Notes under the pieces: generated by a model
Seen by the model: only the letters and a program-made list of their open reading frames with translations
Told to the model about the DNA's origin: nothing
Database searches by the model: none
Program-made: the position numbers and the translations under genes
From: Schizochytrium sp. TIO01
Lineage: Eukaryota; Sar; Bigyra; Thraustochytrida; Thraustochytriidae
Reading direction: 5' to 3'
Assembly: GCA_004764695.1 (NCBI GenBank)
Contig: SMSO01000035.1
Coordinates: 680,001-744,000, forward strand
DNA: 64,000 nt
Part shown: piece by piece, positions 20,762 through 33,350 of the stretch
Position numbering within the stretch: the stretch's first letter is position 1
Layout: the number at the start of each line of letters is the position of its first letter

Positions 20762-21377
20762 CTCCTTCTCTGCTTCTACTTAATAAACAAACAAACCAAC
20801 AAACAGTTTGTTTGTTTATCTAATGTGAATAAGGCAAACAAACACACAAAGGCAGATCGAGCAGGCAACAGCAGGCAGCCAACTTCCTGCTTTGACCCAC
20901 TAGTGTAACCCTTAGCCACAGAGTAGCTGTCGGATTCAGTTTGTTGCTCTGTCTGTGGATTGCTGAATGGTTTGTTTGATTATTTGACGGATTGATTGAT
21001 TGATTGATCTATCGATCTATCTTTGTTTGTTTGTTTGTTTGTTTTTCTCTGCTGTCGTTGCTTCGGTTCTTTCCTCTGTTCGAAGCAAAAAAGTCAAACA
21101 GACCAACACAAACAGCGCTGCTTCTCTCTGGATAGAGAAGTAGGCAGGTAGTAGATAGGACTAGGCGAACTAGGACTCGTTTCTTCCGGGCCTCCCTCAG
21201 CTAGTGCAAACAGTAGCAGTGCGTACCTGGCCAGCTACGTTGGATCGTGAATCGGATGCTTTTGGCTCTTTGCCAACTAGCGTAGTCCCTAGCCGACTCC
21301 TACCTCCCTCTCCAGACACCGACTCGCTCGCTCGCGATGCGGTTCTGACTGACTGAGTTGGCGGATCAATATGGAGC

Positions 21378-21408
<31 letters not shown>

Positions 21409-22200
21409 GGCAGATCAACGCAATGAGCCTCGCTCTCTTTGGCTCTCTCTGTCCTTGGTGCTTGCGTCCGTTCTCTCGCTGTGAGTAAGTAAGAATGGAT
21501 GAATTGATGAATAAACGAATTCTCTCCTCTTTCTTGCGCCCTTCCTTTGCGACGCAATAGAGGGGACAGCGATTCGAGTCGAAAGGGCCGCGAAAACAAA
21601 ACTCCAGCCGAGAACCAGAACGGAACAGTGGAACGCAGGCAGGCACCTAGGAGTGACTAGCCACCCAGTAGCTAGCTAGCCCTCCGAGGCACCTCGTCCA
21701 CCTTGCTGACGAGAATGACTCCTTTTCAAGGAGAGAAGAAAGCACACAATAAGTAATTAGAGATGATGGTGGGCGGCGAGCTGGTCTCTGAACAGATAGA
21801 TAGATAGCGCTCAATATGGCGTTCCACAACACCTAGTGTTCTGTAGACAAACAAGAACAGCAAGGCTTGAGTTTGCTTGCTTGCTTGCTTTCTTGTTGCT
21901 TGAAATTGGGCGCAGCGGGAGCACTCGGCCTCTGCTGCTATCGCTGCTGCTGCTGCTGCTTCTCTCCAAGCTCGCTTTCGTGGGGGGCGCGGGCTGTGAT
22001 GGCTGGGTGGTGGGGGCCTGTCTCCAAGGCTGTAGATTGCACGTGCGCGTTGAGTAGTATAGTATGATATGTTGCAAAGGCTCGCTGGGCTCCGTGGCAC
22101 AGCGTGACCTCGTTTGGATATTGCTGGCCTCTTCATGACGCTGATTCACTCTTTTTGAGCTGGGCATAGTGCTTCTTACACTATACTCTAAGACTTAGGG
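20762..22200. other. Upstream region rich in tetranucleotide arrays
   Basis: This is the upstream side of the 850-residue gene (minus strand). It carries arrays of AAAC/GTTT (20785-20815 and 21024-21045), GATT (20989-21010), CAGA (21378-21410), GATA (21797-21808) and GCTT (21872-21891), plus GC-rich DNA. The open frames here are translations of these arrays and antisense frames, and I accept none of them. Confidence 0.55.
21378..21410. repeat. (CAGA)n microsatellite
   Basis: About eight units of the tetranucleotide CAGA, drifting to CAGG at the right end. It opens a minus-strand frame of repeated L-S-V-C, which I reject as a gene. Confidence 0.9.
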
Positions 22201-24727
22201 CAATGTCCCATCAACCATCAACCGCCTTGAACATGAGACGTATGACGTAATGCTGTTTTTATTATTTAAAAGTGATTTTATAAAAATGAGAAACGTTCTT
22301 CACTTTTTCTATGTATATGAATATAGGTCGCCTTCTTTTCTTAAAAGGAAAAGAAAAGCAACAAATGAAAAAGAAAAAAGGAAAAGAAAAGGAAAAGGAA
22401 AAGGAAAGAGCAACACCAAGGTGTTGGTGTGCAGAGTCTTGTTTTTCTTGAGGTTGTGTTTTTGAAAATGAAAGTTTCTAGTGAAGTACTGTATTTATCT
22501 TTCTTTTCTTTTCTTTGTCTCTCCCTTGCTGCTGATGAGATGAGTGGGTCTCCACATGTCTTCGCGCGAAACAAATATGTATGATATGTATAAATATAAG
22601 TTTTAAAAAAAGAAAAAGAAAAAGAAGCCACAGATGCGGATAGAAAATGACGATGGTAGTACCCTTCGAAAAAATAAAATCAACGTGGACTAAACCTTAG
22701 CCAAATTGCAAAGAAGAAAAACATACGTATCCTACAAACGAAAACAATTAGATACCGGTTCGTTCGTCTAACTATAAACTGCGATGAAGGATGAGACTTT
22801 CGACAGCCGTGGAGAAAACACTAGCTTCTAACTTACCTACTTCTTGTGAGGTAATACTGCGTGCCTCACGAAAGGAGAAAGGAGAAAAAGAGTCGAATGC
22901 CAAAAAGGTTTTCTCATTCCTATTTATTAGGATAATGATGAGTGGTACTATTATTACCATTCAAACATTAATAAGCGGAAAAGAAAGAGAGCGAGAAAAA
23001 AGAAAGGCTACAAGTCTCGGAGTTTATTTGGTAATAAGTACACCACTTCCCTCCTGCGCGCTAATCTTCAGCTCAACCCACGCTCAGTTGGCGGCTACCA
23101 GCCGTTGCGCGATATGCGCCTCTATTAGCGGCGCCTTTCCCTCCTCTCCACTGACTTCCTTTCTCACTCTTTTCCTGCCATTCATTATAAATCAGCAATG
23201 CTACGAGTGGTGTAGAGTTTCTCTTTCAGCTATTTGCACAAGTTTTATAAAAGGCCAGCTATCACATTTATGTTGCTCATTGAAGACCATTCCTTTCAGT
23301 ATTAGCTCACTGTAGATGGATGAACAAACATGAGCAAGGGAAATAGTTCTTGTGAATATTGTGACGTCATGAGCGCCAGTGAAGACAAATTCGAGGCTGC
23401 TTTGTTTATCTTCAAGTTGATTGGTGAAGGTATTACCCAATAAGTGTTACTACCAGGCATTAGCTTTTCTTTTTAAAACATACTACCTAGGTACTACCTA
23501 CCCTACGCAATGGTAAACAAAATAAAATAAGTCTTAATATGATATATATATATAGGTGGGGGTTCCAGGGAGGGAAGTGGATAAGCCTTGGCAGACAGGG
23601 AAAAGTGTTGTTGTTTGCGAAGGACCACTACGCAGCCAGCTAGCTATAGTCGTTGATGCTTGCTGGCAGTGCACATCTCAATCGCTTCACCCAACGGTTC
23701 ATTTGCGTTGAATTCTCCTGACGCAAAGAAATGGTGCCAATGTGAAAAGCAAAATGTAGCGTTATGGTCACCTGCCACATTGACGGCAAACTACTTTCCA
23801 TATGCCTGTTTGTACTAGTTTGTAGTTGTCAGCACATCATCTTGTGATTTTTCACCTTGCATTCATTTGTTTTTTCAGATCAGATTGGGGAGGTCAGCAG
23901 TTGACTCCACTTCACCAACCCGTGCTTGCGCTGTGTGCTATAATTGCTCTACTTATTCATTTATCTCGTGCAAGATATATACAACAACAAGCAGTTTGGG
24001 ATTGCCATACTGTACCCTCCCCATTTTGAACAACCTGAACATCACTCATCGCTCTTTATGCAACCGACTTAAGAGGCCTCCTGACCTTCCCCTCAAACCA
24101 GAACAGGGCTCAGTAGTATTGTCTTTTCTAACTTACTCTAATCTATAAGGTGCTATGATGTTTCATTCGCCAAAACTAGAACCCTCTCTGTTGATGCAAG
24201 TGAGAACAAGGTTGTTGCGCGCCCATTCTCCTAGGCTTCCTGCTAAAAGTGACCTCGTTTTCAGCGTCCTTTCCCAGCCGCGCTTTAGCCTCCCATGAAG
24301 TTCCTTCATTTTCACATATATTCTCGGTCCTTTATATTGGCACGAAGCCCAGGCTTTTCTTTTTTTGTCTTAGCGATGTTTCGCAACTTGAAAAGTCGGA
24401 TTCTGGTCAAGTTATTTTTAGTTTTCTTTCTTTTCTTTTCTTTTCTTTTTCTTTTTTAATCTAGTCCACATTTCAAGCTGAGTTGTATATCATGTGGAGG
24501 AGATGACCTTTACATGACGGATTTGGAGAGCTTCGGCTCGAAGAAACATGAGCTTCTAGGTATCTACCCTTTGCTTTTTGACAACACTTCATGCATTCTT
24601 GAAGCGGGCGTCAGCGGATTTTAACTTAGTTTGAGATGCTATTGACCTTGACCAGCTCTGAAGACGTTAATTCTTTTACTTATTCTATATATTTTTTTTA
24701 CAGTTTAACTTTTAATTAATTAAAAAT

Positions 24728-24758
<31 letters not shown>

Positions 24759-27700
24759 AATGTTATCTAGATGCATTTGATTCGACTCCTCCGGTTTTAA
24801 AAGACTATATCTTGAAGCTTTCTCAACTAAAGTAAGAGCTCTCGCCACAACAAAGTTTTTTTTTTTATATATTTCCCCCCCAAAAAAGATTCGCAAATGT
24901 TGCATCAAAATGATTCAACTGCTTGTCTTGTCTGATTTGAAAGAGCTAAGATCAAAGCTCATCTGTATTCAAGTCTCTGATCGACAGTCTTTAATATCTC
25001 CAATGGCACAAGAGCTCATTTGGATCTGCAATGGAATAAATTGAGGTTGCTAGATTCACAAACAAATGCGCGGATTGGTATGTTTCATTGTTGCAGCTTA
25101 CATTATGAATACATCGAGCAGCCAGAAATGCTATATTACAAGATTATTATTTAACTAGACGAACCATTATTCTTAAATCGACACTGTCCTAATGCCCATA
25201 TCCTGCCATCCTTCTTCTAATGGCACATTTAAAGAGCGAGGAGTGAGTTGAGGATTCTCCATTCGACAGTTTACTCATCAGAAATCTCGCCCCAACCCTT
25301 TTTTTCTTTTAGATTAATTTAATTCATTAAAAAAAATCATAACTAATTTTCAATTCAAGTTATTAATTTTTATTTATTTATAATCAAAAAATAGCTACTA
25401 GCTCTCGTCAGTCTTCCTCGCGCGTCGTCAGCAAGTTCGCCTCTATATAACTGATTAGCCTGTATATATGGCTGGTTTGGCTGACTGCCTATCTGAGTGC
25501 CAAAGCAGCGCTGTTGAAGGACTCCGCCTCGTTTTGTCTGTGCTCTGTACCTCAAATATAGTCACGATGTCGTTCTAGCGCTTTCTTTGCGCCAAGTCGC
25601 TGCGCTAGTATGCTTGCCGAGAATTCGAAGCCCACTTCAAGAAGCCTGGGGTCGGGTATGCTTCTACTAAGGTATTCATTCTCTCTATTTAGCTCCTACA
25701 CATCAAATAAAATGTTCTTTATATTTGACCATTGTGTGTTGAGTTCGTTCTACAATACTGTGAACCATGAAGCCCTGAGAGTGTAAAGTACTTCCACGTT
25801 TATTGATTATTCGTCATTCTTCCTGACACTTCGCGCACAAACGAGTCATCAGTAGCAATCCATTTGCGGCATTGACCTCCTCCCTCATTGATTATATCAA
25901 TAGTATGAAGGGGGGTAAGGTACTTCCTAGGTTGTTTGAGGTAGTAACTTGATGGGCAATGGGCACCCCATCAAATGCTATATAGTTGCTAGGTAGCAGT
26001 TAGTACCTCTGCTATCGTATTCTCCTCTTCAGCTTGATGCGCAAATATTAAATCAAGTTCGTCCAGTGTTGGGCTTAGTCGAACAACAGCCTAACTCTTT
26101 GCACTTGTCAAGCTATTCAAAGGGAGTAATCTAGTCTCGCTAAAAGAAAGCATCCTCAAGCAACCTAGATGGCCAGCTTCAATAAAATTTAGAGCTGCAT
26201 TGTGTCGAAATTATGAAATGACTACTTATCATTGTTACAGTTTTTCACTAATTACCCAGCCGAATTTCAGTTGGCTCAACCTGCCTGCATCCTTACGCAA
26301 CTAGCGATATTAGCAAACCTCTCCAAACCCCAGCTCGCGAGTGCGATATGAAGTATATGAATCTGCCCCGCACTTTTCATAATAGGTCCATGATAATAGA
26401 GGTATCCAATATTATTATTATTTCGTTCTCTCATCACATCTTTTCTTATACGCAGCCAGCTTAGTAGCTTCTTTCTGTATTTCGCTATCATAAATCGTGC
26501 GTCAATCCACCAGCAATAGATGCGCTGCCCATGATAAATACAAAAAATAATAGTGGTAGTATAGTCAACTTTTGACAAGAAAGATGTACACATGAAAAAT
26601 ATTAAGAATGAAAGGAATAACACCGAGTCTGCTTTTCATGAGCTACATAGATAATATATTCAAGGTTTTCTTTTCAAAAGTTTCTTTTCAAAATAACTTG
26701 AAATAAAGAAAAAGAAGAAGAAAAATAAAGCACTAAAACACAAAGCATTAATAATCTCACGTCAAGTCACGACTGTGTAGAGTCTAAGGATGAGAGTACC
26801 TATATACCTACCTACCTAGGGAGTCTAAGGACCAAAGCACAAGCGTCGCTGAAGCACGCACTCCCATGTGTGGCTGACTCCAGGAAAAGGGCGGCATCAA
26901 TGTAGCTTTTGTTAGGAATATTGTTAGTGTTTAAAGTAGCAGTGCTTGCACAATGAGGGTTTGGCAGTTGTGCAACAGATAAGGGCTCCGATGGGTCGCT
27001 GCTGTCCTGTTCCCTGCTACTCAGTGAATTCGTTGCTACTACTTGGTGGCAACCTGCGATACTAAGGATTCTAACTACCTACTCACCGTGACTGCCTCAC
27101 ACATAAACTCCGAGACAAGTCCAAGTTCTAATAAAGTTTTATTCATCACCCTCGCTGCCATGCTACTGAGATACTGGTATTCTGCCACTAATGCTAATCA
27201 CAATGAGTTGGCTAGGTAGTAATACTACTACTAGTACTGCGACGAGTAGTAGCTACCAGCTTACTGTAAGCTGATTGGATGACTCTCTGAGCTCTGAGAG
27301 TCCGAGTCGTCGTACTTGTTGAGGGAAAGAAGAACCTCAACCGTCGTCATCGCAGGCTGATTGATCAATAGATTCATCTTGTGGTTCTCGTGCGTGCCAT
27401 AGTTCCTTGGAAGGCAAGTACCTAGTACTAAGTGCCAAGCGACGTCGAGTCGTTGTGTGGTGATGCTAGCTAGCACTCTGTTAATAATGTATGTCCTTGA
27501 AAAAGAACTAGGATAGCTTGTTAGATTCCTCGCGTTCCTTGCTGGCCACTGGGAGCCTCGGCCTCGTTATCACGTTATCACGCGGGCCACGGTGGATCAC
27601 ATGAGTTAGTTTTCCGCTTGCAAGAGTGCTGGATGAGGAATCCCCTTTGAAATGCTTGCCTGAAGTCAATAAGTTCATGCCTTGGTTTGCCATCAGCTCT
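22201..27700. other. Gene desert, first part
   Basis: No supported gene. A purine-rich tract at about 22366-22410 (A and G only) and a pyrimidine-rich tract at 24423-24456 stand out. There is a (GAAA)n array at 24728-24760. One plus-strand frame of 174 codons (22791-23315) is long for chance but has no recognisable feature. AT-rich filler makes up the rest. Confidence 0.5.
24728..24760. repeat. (GAAA)n microsatellite
   Basis: Eight units of GAAA in AT-rich DNA. Confidence 0.9.
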
Positions 27701-28316
27701 ACGAAAAAACTCTTCTCAATTGATTGTGGAATCTACAAGCCCAGATAAATGAATCTTCATGGGGTGGTACAAGATTTGAGCGAAGAGTCACACTGGGAGG
27801 GAAAAGAACCACTGTCCTGCTAGTAAATGAAGATGTTCTCATCCTCAGAAGAAGAGACATCCGTTATGGTACGTACGTCACCAAAACCTCAAATTGGTCT
27901 TTCTTCTCTCTCTCTCTCTCTCTCTTTTAATTTTCCTTTTTCATGTGGCCCGTAAAAGATCATCGAGGAACCGGAATATCCACGGCCGTTTGCAGAAACT
28001 GTCCTAGCGCATAATTTAGAAGCATGTCTACGCCAAAGTCCGACTCCTCCTTCTTCTGTTTCTGACAACCCGTTGGAATTAACCTAATCTTCTTCTTCCT
28101 TGCCCAAGTCAAAATCTGCAATACTTCATTCAGTCAAAATGCCCGCCAGCTCATCCACCACAACACGAAAGACTCTGCAGCGAGGCTGTATCTCTGCTAG
28201 GCTGCTTTTCAGGCTAGCTAGCTATTGGGCCACCGCTCCATTTGAACTCCAAATTGCCACAAGCTCCGGAGCCTCATGAGCGGACATAATACTGCATATG
28301 ACTTAGTTCTAGGCTA

Positions 28317-28345
28317 CCTACCTACCTACCTACCTACCTACCCTA
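28317..28345. repeat. (TACC)n microsatellite
   Basis: About seven units of TACC (TAGG on the other strand of register). It is the longest pure example of the TAGG/TACC word found in short clusters across the window. Confidence 0.9.
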
Positions 28346-29685
28346 CCTGCCTACTCCGGTAAAGAACTTGTTGCAGTGTCGCATACTGCCAGTGCTACGA
28401 ATTGCCAAGGCTTCTGGTGCAGGGCTGGGGGAAGACAACTGCTACTGACCATTAATTTACAGATTTGCCAGTAACTGCCTTTTGGACCTCATCCTGCTGC
28501 TGAACTTGGTTAGTTTGAACTTTGCAGTGAAAAGGCATCTCAATCGATGGCCACCGCTTTTGCAAGTTCGCTTAGAACGATTGGAGAAGGCAGCAACCAT
28601 CGGCTCTTCGGCAGACCTAGTTTCCTCTTCAATTCGTATAGGCACTTCTTGAAGCTTCTTTTGTCCATTGAAGGCCGCCATGGGCCACAAGACTGGCCAG
28701 CCTTGTTTCCGATATTCGCTTTATCGCACGCTGCTTGAATGCTTGCCAACACTTACCAACTTGGAGCCCCACCTATCTAAGTCTCATCTTTACTGGTTCT
28801 TAAAGCGAATCAGAAGCAGTAAATAAGTAACAGTATATCTAGGCCATATATTTTATCGAGAACTTCAAAACAGATTAACTATTTTAAAAATACTATAAAA
28901 ATTAATATAATTATAATAAAAATGAGAAGGATTAACTTGGTCCAATTCGAGTGGGGAGCGAAAAAGAAGAGATAAACCAGAGAGGAATGCTCCTCTTTTG
29001 TTTTGTTTTTATAATCTCAAGGGTGCCAAGCAATCGGACCTAATGTATTGATCACTTAGAATAACTTTGCATTCCATTTTCTTCAGAGCAACTTTCTAAT
29101 AATTAACCCGAAACTTGAATTTCGGAGATTGAGGCTACAATCGTCGTAGCATCACACCAAAAGGAAAAGAAAAAATGGCCGTAAAAAGAAGAGCTGCCCC
29201 AAAAGAATAAGATAAGAACGTCACCCAAACTTCGGTGCTACATATTACATACCCGCTTTGCCATTTGGTGTCACAGCAGCAATCGACGCACATTCAGATT
29301 ATGCATAGTTATTATGATTATACATATTTTGATTCTTGCTTGTTGGTGTTCCACGCAGCAAAGGCTTTGAAACCTCAATTATCGTGAAACCACCAGTCCA
29401 GCTTACAGATGCCTTAAAGATAGCAAGAAGCACTTATTCTCGCGTCACAGCTATACACGTTCATTCAACATTCGTAGCAGCGTAAGCTCATGCGTCACCA
29501 GAGCTGATGTCCCAATTAGAAGACGTTCCAGCATCAACCACTAGCACTTGCACTTATATCTCTAGAGGCAAAATTAATGCTCCCTTTGCTGATGCGGGAT
29601 CACCATTAAGAGAATAAGATGGTCAGCTTAAGCTCCGAAAGCGGCATTTGACCATTGAATGATGAGTTTTCTACCCAACTTAAAC

Positions 29686-29717
29686 GATTTTAACTCAGTA
29701 CCTCTGACTAGTGAGAG
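29686..29717 (+). repeat. Dispersed 32-nt repeat, copy 1
   Basis: This 32-base sequence recurs at 60740-60771 in the same orientation with 30 of 32 identities. A weaker relative (core C-C-T-C-T-x-A-C-T-x-G-T-G-A-G-A-G followed by G-C-A-T-T-T-G) lies near 40558-40586. Both flanks are non-coding. It may be the conserved end of a degenerate mobile element. Confidence 0.7.
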
Positions 29718-32700
29718 TGGCATTTGGCTGGATCATAATCGTCGCATTCTAACATTTTAGTAGGGTTAAAAACCTCTCATCTGATTATTTTTATAGGGCT
29801 GGAAGGATGTTCTTTTCTTCTTTTCATTTTCTTTCTTTTTGAGTACCTATCAAACTAAGTATAAATTAGAGTTTATAGTAATAGTTAATAGTAATTGTAA
29901 TACTATTAAAATGATTGGATGCAATGTTATGTGGATTAGGCCTACTTTAAAAGTACTCCTACGGGATAGGCAAAGATTCAAAAGGCTACAAATTGAATCT
30001 TGACGAACTAAAAACTTAATTTGAAAGCTCAAAAAGCTGTATCACCTCGTTTGTAGTTTCTTTTGCAACTTGCAAGCAGGTGATTAGATCACGTTATTTA
30101 TGTTAGTCGAGAACGAATCAGTTGTTCGACTTAGTAAATGGATGGAGAGTCTCAAACCAACCTGGCGGCGCTTGGTTGCGTCGTTTTTTAACGTTAGCTT
30201 TTGTGATTCCAGCTGCAATTCTGTACAACAGTGCAGAAGACTGCTATAGATGTCATATAGTCTTTTCTTGCACGTGTTCTGAGTTTTATTTAACAGGACG
30301 TAGTATCTAGTTACTAATCCGCGCCTATGCAAAATACACAGAAAGATTAAAACTTTACGCCTCATGTACACAAATCAAGGGTTGCGGTTGGCTCAGCCGC
30401 GGCCCTGACCATGGCAGACTTATATGTTAATATCCTCAGAAAAAGTTTGACGTGCGGTAGTATACTCTTTTCCCCACATCGACTAACAGAGCCTGGCCGT
30501 TCCGCTGTTGTGCCAACTATGTTACATCAGCAGCCAGGATCCCTTGCTCAAACTAAAGCATACAAAAGAAAAGCCAATCTTCATACAAGTAGCACCATGC
30601 CTAGCCCATAATTCTGAAAGAGATGTCCCCACGGCTCATTTGCCATTACCGGCAGTGTACAAACTAATTCCGGAGCTTGAGGTATAGTGAGGAGGATAGT
30701 AGATACCCTTCTCTTCTTCTCATGCTGTTGCAACTTGGCTACTTCATTGCTATTTTTTAAATAAAAAATGAAGAGATATTCTCCACAGCCGTCCTACGTA
30801 GGGGTAGGTACATCATATACCTAGTATGTACTAAACTTTCTATTTTCTATAACAGCTATTATACGGTGTGTAGCTGAAGGAAAACGAGGTTTTTGTGATG
30901 TGATGGTTACACATAGAATACATATAGTACAGTGAAGAACCGAAGCACGTGGAGAAAATAGCCTCAGGTTAGTTTCAATCACTCACTAGCCGCGAACGTA
31001 CTCAGAAACGCTGACAAGATTTTAATCAAATAACAAGCATAAATGAAGTTTTGAGCATCACATGACTTTCTTTCTGGCGTCTCTTCTTCTTTTTTAATTT
31101 TAAGTATATAGGTAATTAAATCCATTTGGTCTGAGAAAAGTTTGGAGGAGGATGTGCAAGCTGATGCAGTCCGGCCTGTTGCGTGCGGGACGCCACTTCA
31201 ATCCAAATGGGTTATCGTTACGAAAAGTTGTTCCGAAATGTTATTAAAACTTTTTCTTTTTTTTAAAATTAGTAATTAACTTTTAAATATTAAAACTTTG
31301 GCCTGAGGAGCACTTAAAAATTGCATCACAGAAAAGGGCGCTATAATTGTCTTCAAAGAAAAGACGACATCTGCAGCTTTCTGGCAACGGGTTTTTAATC
31401 GCCGTATGCCTTTGCCAGTTGCAACAGGGAGAACAAAGGTACGTACTGCTGATGGTCGTCATGCCAATTTTTGAAACCTCTTCTGCAAGTTCATAATTTC
31501 ATAAATAAGTCTCTGTGCAGCCAAAGATGAGCCGAAAGTAGACACTGATAATAAGAGTGCTTTCTAAATTCTTGACAGGTTTATAATAACTTAGTTTCTA
31601 AACTATTCTTGGCAACCTTCTTTTCAAGTCAAGTCTCTCAAAATATTTATCTTCGAAGGAACGCGCTTGATTCAGAAGCTAGTCAGGATTTAATTCACGC
31701 GTACTATTTTTCAATACATGAAATTTACACGACCAAAGAGATTCCGAAATCTTCTTATACTTAGGCACAGAGATCTTGTAGCACATGGTGTGTTGAATCG
31801 AAAATTATGTCTTTTTAGCTTATGAGAAAGCGCGAAGATCGAGATTATATCTCTTTCATTATTTTTTTAATTGAAAGGGATTGAGCGAACTTTTATAATT
31901 CCCATGGTGTTTGTAAAGTATTCTGTCTTCTTGCTCCCTCATAAATTATAGCTTCCTAAGTATTGTAAACCTATCATCATAGGAACACTGATCTATGGGA
32001 ATGAGAATAGGAATGAAAACAAAAGACAAGAATCACAATTTTTGCGCGACCATTCAATCCTACTTTTTCATGTAATCTCTTGCTCTCTAACCGCCGTAGC
32101 GAGCTATTCACGCATATTTATGAGCAGACATTGGTACCAAACACAAATGTTTCACCATAGCACTATTCAACTGATATGATACTTGGAAGTCGAACAGTAA
32201 AGTAAAACTAGAAGCAATGGATATATTAACAGTAAGAGGAACTTTGCGTAAGACGATCCTGCAATTCTTGTTTTTATTTTGAATTGTGCTGCTTTCTTCA
32301 AACTGCAGCTTGCATGTAACTTTACAGGTTTTCGAATACTGGGATCTGTTGAGAAAGCACAATATCATCAACGAATTTTAGACTTTAAAAAAAAAGAGAT
32401 ACAAGTCAAACTCAAGTTGGTTATCATCCGGCAAAACAACATCATCGTCGTGCATTCGATCCAGTTGGGATAATATATATTTGGGAATTGTGGATGTTTA
32501 ATAAGTGTCTATTAAACCTATTGTAGACTAGCTCATGTTCAACGCAAGAGTTCAATATTTCAGCTGATAATTGGCGTTTTGATTTCAATAAATTTCTTAT
32601 ATATAGACTAAATGATAGGTAGAGTCAGGGGTTAGGATCTTGATCAATTTGTAGTCCCATTCTCCTACATGTTGTTTTGTTATTCTTTGATGTTTACTAG

Positions 32701-33350
32701 TGTTGCAAGCTTTTTCATACAGCTTTTTTCTGTTTTCTTAATATAACAATAGTCCTCTTGCCACTGACTGTTGGTTTTGTTCCATCACAACATACTGTAA
32801 CGTTATAATTTAGTATATGTATGATCCGTATCGTTTTCGAAGTATCAAGAAAGCAAGTGAATCCCTTTTTTTAAATTCTGACAGCAAAGCATTTCAAAAT
32901 GCACAGCTTCTATACGGCAATCATGTGTTTAACCATACCAAAAGGAATACATATTTAATTCGCGTGGTGAAATTTCACTGCTTTGACCTCAGACCTTACT
33001 CCTCTAATTAAAGTACATCTAAGGCACTCTGAGTCTCACAATTTCTAATTAGATATGGAACGCTTGAAGAAAGAAAGACATGTACATGCATGAAGTATCA
33101 ATTATCTTAAAAAGATTAAATTCTCATGTAAGAGCCAACTATAAACACTGGAGGCATGACGAGCATTTCAACGCAGGGTCATGGAAGAAGAGAGAGGACT
33201 ACACGATAATTTTGCTCGTTAAAATCATTTTGGATTTTCTTTATTGGGCCTCCATACCTAACAGCAAGATCCCTTGAAAAGCGTTCGCAGCGATGTTGCG
33301 AACCAAGTAGATATATATTTGTAATGTCATTGCTTGCCTGAATATAGGCC

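Larger units (their letters stand above)
27701..33350. other. Gene desert, second part
   Basis: No supported gene. The stretch includes the (TACC)n array at 28317-28345 and a copy of the dispersed 32-nt repeat at 29686-29717. A minus-strand frame ending at 28540 has a plausible basic amphipathic composition but no start context, family or length to support it. The remainder is AT-rich with short random frames. Confidence 0.5.

Noticed and set aside
18164-20908. Several plus-strand frames antisense to the 850-residue gene
   Set aside because: They are shadows of the low-complexity repeats in the real gene (runs of C, L or V opposite Q, H and E codons).
22791-23315. 174-codon plus-strand frame
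   Set aside because: No recognisable motif, and composition follows local base runs. Long for chance, but not enough to call a gene.
28540-28752. Minus-strand basic frame with a GTAAGT word just upstream
   Set aside because: No acceptor or neighbouring exon could be identified, and the first ATG leaves only about 41 codons.
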